From Patescibacterium sp964487795 (GTDB lineage: Bacteria > Patescibacteriota > Patescibacteriia > Patescibacteriales > Patescibacteriaceae): a stretch of DNA of 64,000 nucleotides. The notes below the pieces were generated by a model. That model searched no databases and was not told the origin of the DNA. It saw nothing but the letters and a program-made list of their open reading frames with translations. The DNA lies in NCBI GenBank assembly GCA_964487795.1, contig CAZASI010000002.1, forward strand, positions 186,001-250,000, in the 5' to 3' direction. This document shows positions 49,714-56,648 of the stretch, one piece after another (the first letter of the stretch is position 1; every line of letters starts with the position of its first letter). The position numbers and the translations under genes are program-made.

Positions 49714-51503
49714 TATTTTTTATTCGGATCTTTGATAAAGGTTACAACTTTGTTTCCTTCGTTAACGCCGCTTAGCACTTCAACCATACCGTCATCTCCG
49801 CTCAGGCCAATCTGAATTTCAGCTTCACGAACAACTTCATTTTCTAAAATACGCACGATTGTTTTTCCTTCTTTCTCGACTATAGCTCTGGCTGGCATGA
49901 TAAGAATATTCTCTCGCTTATTAGTCATAATTACAGCGCTTGCAGTCATGCCCGGTTTCACCGCTGATTGCCCAGTCGGATCAAAACTGATCTTCACTTT
50001 ATAATAAGTTACACCTTGAATAATCGTAGCGGCCGGTTCAATAAAATAAACCTTGCCATTAAATTTAATATCTGGTCCTAACGCATCAAGTGTGATTTCC
50101 GCTGAATCGTTTAATTTTAATTTAGCAATATCGGTTTCAGAAATATCAACTTCAATTTGATAATTGTTTTCAGTTAAAACTGAAACAAGAGCTTTGCTTG
50201 GTGTTACCTGCTCCCCTATTTCATAATTAATTTTGGTAATAACTCCTTTAATTGGCGACTTTAACGAATTGTCAGCAATTTGATTTCGCACCGCCTCCAG
50301 ATTGGCGCTTGCTTGTCCGATTTGTGCACGAGCGACATTGGCAGCCGACGACGCATTGTCAACGCGAGATTGTGCTAAACCGATTTGCTGATCCTTATTA
50401 GTCTTTGCTGTATTTACGGCGTTGCGCGCTGTTATCAAAGCGTTATTATAGTTTACTTGAGCTTGATTCAAACTTTGCTGAGCTGACAAGACATTAGTAT
50501 CGTAAGACAGGCGTGCGTCATCATACGCTTGTTTAGAACTTTGTATTGTATTAATTGCGGTAGAAATCGTAGTAGTTTGTCCGTCAATAGTTGCTTTAGC
50601 GCCGTCCAATTCAGCTTGAGTATAATTTGAATTTGAAATTGAACTTTCTAATGCGCTAAAAGTTAAGTTAAGTGTTTCAAACGTTTTACTCAAAACTGAT
50701 TGAGAAGCAGCATACGATGCAACAATATTTTCGTAGCTATGATTGTTTTTTGAATTCGTAGCCTTACTTGAAGCCTGAGTCAATAAATCTCTAGCTTGCG
50801 GATATGCGGCGTTTAAAGCGGCTAAAGTGCCGGAGTTCTTAATACTGAATGTTGGTTTTAAATCTTCATCAGTCTTAATTCTATTAATCGCATCGAGCGC
50901 CGTAGTTGCATTTGCAATTTTATTTTCAAGTGTCTGCTGCAGCGATTCATATTTATTATCTATCCCGCGCTGATATGTTGTAATTGTCGAAGCGAGCGAA
51001 GCTTGTGCCGTTGCTATTGCTTGTTCATAAGTGGTTACAGTTGAGCTTCCCTTATCTTCAAGGTCAGTTTTTGTTTTTTCAGCTTGACGCAAAGTTTCAG
51101 TTAAACTTGCGACTGTCTTATCATATTCTCTCTTGGCTGACTCATACGACGCAGTGGCCTGCTGTGCTGATGCTTGAGACACATTTAAACTGGCTTGAGC
51201 TTCTGTTTCTTTTATAGCTAGGCCGCTCAAATCAATTTGCGCCAATACTTGGTCCGGAACAACCTGATCGCCCACCTTAATATTGAGCTTGGCCAATTGT
51301 CCTGAACTCATGAAATTTAATTCAATTTCTTTTGCCGGAGTAATAGTACCTGTTTCGCTTACACTCTGGATCAGCGTTCCGCGTTGTACGTCAGCAGTGG
51401 TGTATTCGATATTACTCTTTCCTTTGCTTGAAAAATATCCTGCCGCCCCTAGGACCAACACGATACCAACAGCAATTAATATATTGCGTTTTTTAGTAGT
51501 CAT
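49713..51503 (-). CDS. HlyD/MacA-like efflux adaptor protein
   Basis: 596 residues from MTTKKRNIL. One membrane helix (about 7-24), a first lipoyl half (about 55-92), a very long Gln/Ala/Ser-rich coiled coil (about 95-400), the second lipoyl half (SLKSPIKGVITKINYEIGEQ) and beta-barrel/membrane-proximal domains (EITLDALGPDIKFNGKVYF; VKPGMTASAVI). The coil is much longer than in MacA. It starts the operon adaptor-ATPase-permease-permease. No TolC-like gene is in the window. The ATG is preferred to a TTG 81 nt upstream. Confidence 0.93.
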   Translation of the reverse strand: MTTKKRNILIAVGIVLVLGAAGYFSSKGKSNIEYTTADVQRGTLIQSVSETGTITPAKEIELNFMSSGQLAKLNIKVGDQVVPDQVLAQIDLSGLAIKETEAQASLNVSQASAQQATASYESAKREYDKTVASLTETLRQAEKTKTDLEDKGSSTVTTYEQAIATAQASLASTITTYQRGIDNKYESLQQTLENKIANATTALDAINRIKTDEDLKPTFSIKNSGTLAALNAAYPQARDLLTQASSKATNSKNNHSYENIVASYAASQSVLSKTFETLNLTFSALESSISNSNYTQAELDGAKATIDGQTTTISTAINTIQSSKQAYDDARLSYDTNVLSAQQSLNQAQVNYNNALITARNAVNTAKTNKDQQIGLAQSRVDNASSAANVARAQIGQASANLEAVRNQIADNSLKSPIKGVITKINYEIGEQVTPSKALVSVLTENNYQIEVDISETDIAKLKLNDSAEITLDALGPDIKFNGKVYFIEPAATIIQGVTYYKVKISFDPTGQSAVKPGMTASAVIMTNKRENILIMPARAIVEKEGKTIVRILENEVVREAEIQIGLSGDDGMVEVLSGVNEGNKVVTFIKDPNKK

Positions 51504-51561
51504 AATAATTTTTATAGTTTTAGTATAGCTCATTTTGGCTAAAAAGTCCAATGTTTTAATT

Positions 51562-51587
51562 AAAAAAGAGTTGCCCGAGGACAACCC
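51562..51587 (-). terminator. rho-independent terminator of the 88-aa membrane protein
   Basis: GGGTTGTCC with GGGCAACTC (minus strand; one or two wobble pairs) and T6. Confidence 0.8.
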
Positions 51588-51603
51588 TTAAAATCACTTA
51601 AAA

Positions 51604-51870
51604 TTAAGAAACGTGCATAGTCGAAGTTTTTTTCAGCTTAAATTGCTTGGCAATATCCGGATTTTGCACTGTAAACTTAAGGCGCAAAATTGACCAAGCT
51701 ATCAAGGCCAAGAAACCGACTATAAAAAAAATGAACCCAACAATACTTTGTTCATTGGCAACTATAGGATTTATCTCGTGCATCGAGCTAAGTACCAAGC
51801 CAGCTCCAACAATTATAAAGGCCAGACACACAATCATTAAAATCCACAGCATGTTCTCTATATTCTTCAT
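51604..51870 (-). CDS. small two-helix membrane protein (88 aa)
   Basis: 88 residues with two hydrophobic segments (about 8-29 and 43-62) and a basic tail. AGGAG lies 8 nt before the ATG. No family recognised. Followed by a terminator and preceded by an AT-rich gap with a TTGACT box near 51940, so it seems to be its own unit downstream of murB. Confidence 0.65.
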   Translation of the reverse strand: MKNIENMLWILMIVCLAFIIVGAGLVLSSMHEINPIVANEQSIVGFIFFIVGFLALIAWSILRLKFTVQNPDIAKQFKLKKTSTMHVS

Positions 51871-51946
51871 TAAAAGAGCTCCTATTAATTTAAGTTAGCA
51901 ACAAAATTTTTTATAATTTAACACATTATACTAATAAAGTCAAGAG

Positions 51947-52888
51947 CTAAAAACCAAGACGTTGCACTTCTTCCTCAAGCTCAATTTGAAACTGATCTTT
52001 TACCTTTTCTTTGACTGTAGCAATTATGACAGCTACATCTTCAGAACTGGCATTATTTGCATTTACTATAAAATTGGCGTGCTGTTCACTGATTTTTGCT
52101 CCGCCATTTGATAGTCCTTTTAAACCAAGACTTTGCACAAGATAGCCTGCACCAATTTTTCCGCCTCTTACTTTATTGTCAGCAAGAGCTTGTTCATACA
52201 AATCTTTGTTTTGCTTTTCAACATCAGCAGCAAACAAATTTTTAAAAATACAACCGGCGCTTGGTTCTTTAGGCTGTGAATTCTTTCGGTAATCACGATA
52301 TTCATCCATTGCTTGTTTCATCGTGTTTATGTCCCCTGCCGACAAACTCAAGTGAATTTCCCAAATAATATAATGAGGTTCAAGTTTAAAACGACTTGTT
52401 CGATACGTAAAGGCACATTCTTCTTTCGCAAAAGAATGCCAAGAAAAATTTTCAGCATCAAAAACAATAACTCGATCAACAACTTTATCAAAACTTCCGC
52501 CGTGCGCTCCGGCGTTGCCGCGAATTGCTCCGCCCACAGAACCCGGAATTCCAATTGACCATTCAATTCCTGATAAGCCTTTATCAAAAGCAGCTTCAGC
52601 TAACTGCTTAACCTCAATACTTGTTCCGCACGCGCAAGTGAGTTCTGAAAATTCAAGAATTTGATTATGAGGTCTGACAACCAAACCTTTAACGCCGGCG
52701 TCGTTAATCAAAATATTACTGCCTCCCCCTAAAACAGTGATTGGTAAGCTTTGTTCTTTCGCCCAAGCAAAGGCCGCTTCAACTTCTTCTTTAGTTGTAA
52801 GCTCGGCAAAATACTCGGCGTTCCCCCCGATTTTAAAAGTAGACAAATCTGCCAATGGATAATTCTGTTTTAGTTGTTCGCTAAACAT
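51947..52888 (-). CDS. murB: UDP-N-acetylmuramate dehydrogenase
   Basis: 313 residues. FAD-binding motifs STFKIGGNAEYFAEL, VLGGGSNILINDAGVKGLVV, GIEWSIGIPGSVGGAIRGNAGAHGG, catalytic tail with SAGCIFKN (Ser proton donor region) and AGYLVQSLGLKG. Reduces UDP-GlcNAc enolpyruvate to UDP-MurNAc with NADPH. The ATG at 52888 overlaps the murC stop by 8 nt, a usual coupling; a longer upstream frame is ignored. Confidence 0.96.
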   Translation of the reverse strand: MFSEQLKQNYPLADLSTFKIGGNAEYFAELTTKEEVEAAFAWAKEQSLPITVLGGGSNILINDAGVKGLVVRPHNQILEFSELTCACGTSIEVKQLAEAAFDKGLSGIEWSIGIPGSVGGAIRGNAGAHGGSFDKVVDRVIVFDAENFSWHSFAKEECAFTYRTSRFKLEPHYIIWEIHLSLSAGDINTMKQAMDEYRDYRKNSQPKEPSAGCIFKNLFAADVEKQNKDLYEQALADNKVRGGKIGAGYLVQSLGLKGLSNGGAKISEQHANFIVNANNASSEDVAVIIATVKEKVKDQFQIELEEEVQRLGF

Positions 52889-54293
52889 CGTGTGTAAGTA
52901 TTGCTTCTCCAATTCTAAAGACATCTCCGGCGCCCATTAATATAATCACATCGTTATCTCCTATACTGTCTTTGAGATATGATTCAACTTCTTCAAAGCC
53001 GGGTATATATCGTAACTCTTTTTTGTCTCCCTGAAAAGCCTTAATCTTTTCAACTAATACCGCACTATCAATAACACCCGCTTGCTCCCTGGCTGAGGAA
53101 TAAATATCTAATATAATTACTTCGTCGGCATTTTTAAAACTATGAGCAAAATCATCAAGCAACGCAGCTGTGCGGCTAAAGGTATGAGGATGAAATACAA
53201 CGCGAATTTTTTTCTTCGGCCATTTTTCTTTTGCTGCAGTTAAAGTAGCTTTAATTTCAGTGGGATGATGTGCATAATCATCAATAATAATCGCACCCTT
53301 ATATTCTCCCATCTTTTGCATGCGTCTTGAAGTTCCGGTAAATTCTCCGACTGCTTTACGAATCAAATGTAAATCGCCATTTAATTCAATTGCGGCAATA
53401 ATAACTGCGGCGGCATTATGAACATTATGTTCGCCATTTAACAAAATAGAAAATTCTCCGACATCAGAAATACCGTCTTCGTCTCTTAATTGAAGTTTAA
53501 AAAATTGTTTTTGTCCGTCCCATGCAATATCGGAAATTATATAATCGCTGTCTTTGTTTTTTCCATAGCTAATTATTCTGCCCTTGCAATATGCCGGGGC
53601 AATTTTTTTAATTGTCTTATCGTCATAATTTGTTATCAATGTCCCGGATTTTGGTAGTTTAAAAATAAATTCTACAAACGCTTGTTCGTACGCCGCTAAG
53701 TCAGGAAAGAAATCCGGATGATCATAATCAATGTTATTTAAAAGAATCATTTTCGGATTAAAATATTTCAGTTTATTTTGGTATTCATCAGCTTCGATAA
53801 CTAAGGTATTTGATTTCCCGACCAGACCTGCGCCGTTAAATTGCGGAACACCTGAGCCAACCATAACATTCGGCTCTAGGCCGCATTCTTTTAAAACAAA
53901 GCCGAGCCAGGCGCTCGTTGTTGTTTTTCCGTGCGAACCGCAGACTGCCACTCCAAATCTATCATTAAAAATTGCGGCCAAGGCTTCAACAAAAGTTACG
54001 GTTTTTATTTTACTCTCCAAGGCGGTTTTGACTTCAATACAATTCTCGATTGTAAAAGCAGAAGTATGAATAATTAAATCAAAATTATCTGTGATATGTT
54101 CCGCGGCATAATCTTCGTGAATATGAATTCCGGCATTGTTCAAAGCAGTGGCGGCTTGATCAGTCAGGTATGAACCTTTAATATCACTGCCACTGACTTC
54201 AAATCCTTCGTGCGCCAAAAACTCAGCTAACATGGTCATTCCCACTCCTTTTATGCCGATCATGTATATATTTTTAACTTTAGATAAATCCAT
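52881..54293 (-). CDS. murC: UDP-N-acetylmuramate--L-alanine ligase
   Basis: 470 residues. MIGIKGVGMTMLAEFLAHEG (UDP binding), ATP loop CGSHGKTTTSAWL (118-130), EADEYQNKLKYFNP, NGEHNVHNAAA, and the C-terminal DDYAHHPTEIKATL and HPHTFSRTAALLDDFA. Adds L-Ala to UDP-MurNAc. Lies 2 nt after murG and overlaps murB. Confidence 0.97.
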   Translation of the reverse strand: MDLSKVKNIYMIGIKGVGMTMLAEFLAHEGFEVSGSDIKGSYLTDQAATALNNAGIHIHEDYAAEHITDNFDLIIHTSAFTIENCIEVKTALESKIKTVTFVEALAAIFNDRFGVAVCGSHGKTTTSAWLGFVLKECGLEPNVMVGSGVPQFNGAGLVGKSNTLVIEADEYQNKLKYFNPKMILLNNIDYDHPDFFPDLAAYEQAFVEFIFKLPKSGTLITNYDDKTIKKIAPAYCKGRIISYGKNKDSDYIISDIAWDGQKQFFKLQLRDEDGISDVGEFSILLNGEHNVHNAAAVIIAAIELNGDLHLIRKAVGEFTGTSRRMQKMGEYKGAIIIDDYAHHPTEIKATLTAAKEKWPKKKIRVVFHPHTFSRTAALLDDFAHSFKNADEVIILDIYSSAREQAGVIDSAVLVEKIKAFQGDKKELRYIPGFEEVESYLKDSIGDNDVIILMGAGDVFRIGEAILTHDV

Positions 54294-54295
54294 AC

Positions 54296-55360
54296 TTACA
54301 ACATTTTTTCTATAACTTGATACATCGCTTCATTCGCATCTTGTTTCATCGCTTCTTTAATATTTTGAGATAATGCTTCGCGCTTTGCTTGATTAGAAAT
54401 CAAATCTCGAAGAGCTGAAACAAACGTTTCATTATTCAATGATTTTTGATCAAGCACAATCGCCGCTTTATGTTCGGAAAAATAATTTGCATTATCTTCT
54501 TGATGCGAATCAGGAATAGGAATAATAATTGTAGCCTTTCCTAAATATGATAATTCTGAAAGCGTACCAAGCCCAGCTCGTGTCACAACAATGTCAGCGT
54601 TAGCCATAGCTTTAGCCATATGAAAACTATCAAGTAAATCATACGATTGATAACCCGGCAGATCTTCGCGCAATACCGAACGTGTATCATGTTTACCGGT
54701 AATATGAACGATATCAACAAACTCAAGTAGTTGTTTAAGATTATTACTAATTAAATCGTTGATCGATTGAGAGCCTGTGCCGCCGCCTAAAACCAAAAGA
54801 CATGGCTTAGTATGCATTTCGGCGCGAGCAGCTTTAATTTGCTGTCTCATCGGGTTGCCAATCCATCGCGCTTTCTGACCATAATCATTTACGCTCTTTT
54901 CAAAGACAGTAGTAATCACCGTAGCAAAGGGCGCCATTAATTTATTAGCGAGCCCCGGTCTAAAATCTTGTTGATGAATAAGAATTGGAATATCTAATAA
55001 ACGTGCCACCCAAATTAAAGGTACGCTGACAAAACCTCCGGCGCTCATCACGATACGAGGTTTTAAAGAATGCAGTAGCGCCAATGATTGAAAAAAACCA
55101 ATCATAATATTTATCCAATCCAAAAAATTTTGTACTGAAAAATATCTTCGCAATTTGCCGGCGGCGATTGCATGATATGTAAAAGGATATCCGCTCGTCA
55201 GTCGTTGTTCAATTCCCGAGTCTGTCCCAACCCAATGAAACGCATATCTTCCCTTTTGTCCTAAGTCCATTTCTTCCGCAACTGCAATCAAAGGCGTAAC
55301 TGATCCGCCCGTGCCACCGCCGCTTAAAATAATATTATTTTTTTGTTCGCTTGGATTCAT
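54296..55360 (-). CDS. murG: UDP-N-acetylglucosamine--MurNAc-pentapeptide transferase MurG
   Basis: 354 residues, GT28. The glycine loop reads GGGTGGSVTPLIAVAEE (14-30), with Ser20 where most MurG have His. Other motifs are typical: MSAGGFVSVPLIWVARLLDIP, HQQDFRPGLANKL, LVLGGGTGSQSINDLI, VTRAGLGTLSELSYLGK and HQEDNANYF. Converts lipid I to lipid II on the cytoplasmic membrane face. The start overlaps the GT26-Nudix gene by 26 bp. Confidence 0.95.
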   Translation of the reverse strand: MNPSEQKNNIILSGGGTGGSVTPLIAVAEEMDLGQKGRYAFHWVGTDSGIEQRLTSGYPFTYHAIAAGKLRRYFSVQNFLDWINIMIGFFQSLALLHSLKPRIVMSAGGFVSVPLIWVARLLDIPILIHQQDFRPGLANKLMAPFATVITTVFEKSVNDYGQKARWIGNPMRQQIKAARAEMHTKPCLLVLGGGTGSQSINDLISNNLKQLLEFVDIVHITGKHDTRSVLREDLPGYQSYDLLDSFHMAKAMANADIVVTRAGLGTLSELSYLGKATIIIPIPDSHQEDNANYFSEHKAAIVLDQKSLNNETFVSALRDLISNQAKREALSQNIKEAMKQDANEAMYQVIEKML

Positions 55361-56504
55361 AATATGTTTTCAAAAATATCTCATACTGCGCTCGATGTAC
55401 CGGACTGGCCGCCTTTGTCAGATCTTCAAGTCGCACCCAACGAAATCCTTTGTGCTCTACCGGATTAGTTCGCACTCCGTTACGAGGACCATTGTAGCGT
55501 AGAATACAAAAACTTTGACGTTGACCCTTGTACCCTTTATTCGTGTAGTGCTTAGGCCATTCATACTGATACATATTCGGATATACTGACACAAGCTCAA
55601 GATCTGTCAAACCTGTTTCTTCCTGAACTTCACGTCTCACGGCTTCTTCGAGACTTTCTCTTTTTTCAACTCCGCCTTGCGGAAGTCCCCAATATGTTCG
55701 ATGTCCTGCGGCATTTAAAAGTAATACTTCGTTATCAGAGTTAACAATTAACGCAACAACATTAGGTCTATATTTAAATCGTCTAAACTGCCAACCGATA
55801 ATCGCCAAAGGAAATTGAACAACAGCGTTCCAAATTCTTTTAATTCGCCACGGTTGCTTCATTAAACGCCAGAGCCATTCAAAGCCTAAGTTTTGAAAAA
55901 TTTTAGGAGCTCGTTTTATTTTTCCGGTTAAAAAGTCGAAACTTCCACCAACGCCCATGGCAATGGCAATCGACGAAACATCGCGCAATAAACGACGTCG
56001 TATAAAGATATCCTGCTCGGGAGCACCGAACGCGACAAAGACTATATCAGGACGAAATGCTCTCAGGGGCTTAACATCATAGTGAATATCCTTCTTGTCC
56101 ATTGAAAAGACAAAAGTCTTTAAGTAGGGATAACGCTTTTTAATAGCATTAATAATATCAGAATCACTGGACAGGCCGTATCGCCAATTCACCACCGCAA
56201 CGCGCAAATGTTTTTGATCGGCAATTTTTAAAAGGTATTGAACGAGATTGGCGCCGCTATATCTATGAATATTTACTCCATTAATCCACGCGGCAAATTT
56301 CAAACCAATGCCGTCAGGGATTGAAAGATCTGCTTTTAAAAGCACTGAAAAAAAGTCCTGGTCTTGCTGCGCCAGGAGTAAAAATTCGGGATTGGGGGTT
56401 ACAATATGAGCATGACGACGAAATAAGAGCCGTCTGATTGCTCGTTCACGTTCAGAAGCTTTGAGAACTGAAATTGGCACCCCGAGTAGCACTGTCTTGT
56501 CCAT
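55335..56504 (-). CDS. GT26 (WecG/TagA/CpsF) glycosyltransferase fused to a Nudix domain
   Basis: 389 residues in two parts. Residues 1-235 are a GT26 domain: VTPNPEFLLLAQQD, SIPDGIGL (61-68), VFVAFGAPEQDIFI, and AMGVGGSFDFLTGKIKRAP with FEWLWRLMKQPWR. Residues 245-389 are a Nudix hydrolase with the box G-x5-E-x7-REVQEETGL (277-299) and WGLPQGG, most like RppH/Ap4A-type Nudix proteins. GT26 enzymes add ManNAc or related sugars to undecaprenyl-linked GlcNAc. First gene of the mur operon, with promoter at 56546-56574. The frame is continuous, so the fusion is real in this sequence. Confidence 0.92.
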   Translation of the reverse strand: MDKTVLLGVPISVLKASERERAIRRLLFRRHAHIVTPNPEFLLLAQQDQDFFSVLLKADLSIPDGIGLKFAAWINGVNIHRYSGANLVQYLLKIADQKHLRVAVVNWRYGLSSDSDIINAIKKRYPYLKTFVFSMDKKDIHYDVKPLRAFRPDIVFVAFGAPEQDIFIRRRLLRDVSSIAIAMGVGGSFDFLTGKIKRAPKIFQNLGFEWLWRLMKQPWRIKRIWNAVVQFPLAIIGWQFRRFKYRPNVVALIVNSDNEVLLLNAAGHRTYWGLPQGGVEKRESLEEAVRREVQEETGLTDLELVSVYPNMYQYEWPKHYTNKGYKGQRQSFCILRYNGPRNGVRTNPVEHKGFRWVRLEDLTKAASPVHRAQYEIFLKTYYESKRTKK

Positions 56505-56545
56505 ACAGTTTTTACAGGGTAAAATTAGAAATATTAGTCATTTTT

Positions 56546-56574
56546 ATTATACGTGACAAAGTAAGGATTGACAA
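56546..56574 (-). promoter_or_regulatory. sigma70-type promoter of the GT26-murGCB operon
   Basis: Minus strand: -35 TTGTCA (56569-56574), 17-bp spacer, -10 TATAAT (56546-56551). The -35 box overlaps the clp -35 box on the other strand. Confidence 0.7.
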
Positions 56575-56596
56575 TAAATATTAGCAGTCATATAAT
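56568..56596 (+). promoter_or_regulatory. perfect consensus sigma70 promoter of the clp gene
   Basis: -35 TTGACA (56568-56573), 17-bp spacer, -10 TATAAT (56591-56596); start expected near 56603. Confidence 0.88.
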
Positions 56597-56607
56597 ACGA
56601 GTGCTAA
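56581..56607 (+). promoter_or_regulatory. CIRCE operator (HrcA binding site)
   Basis: TTAGCAGTC - 9 nt - GAGTGCTAA, 17 of 18 positions of the CIRCE consensus with the correct spacing. It covers the -10 box and start point of the clp promoter, so an HrcA repressor would block it until heat shock. hrcA itself is not in the window. Confidence 0.88.
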
Positions 56608-56613
56608 GTTATA

Positions 56614-56636
56614 GATCCCCCGCCTTCGCGGAGGAT
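56614..56636 (+). promoter_or_regulatory. leader hairpin covering the clp ribosome binding site
   Basis: ATCC.CCGC (56615-56623) pairs with GCGG.GGAT (56628-56636) with one mismatch and a CTTC loop. The GGAGG at 56630-56634 is inside the stem. The distance from GGAGG to the ATG (56649) is 14 nt, long for a binding site. Possible RNA thermometer. Confidence 0.4.
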
Positions 56637-56648
56637 GACACAAAAATT

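Noticed and set aside
56568..56648. Extended N terminus of the Clp protein
   Set aside because: The extension covers the -10 box, CIRCE operator and transcription start; the Clp-N domain begins at the ATG at 56649.
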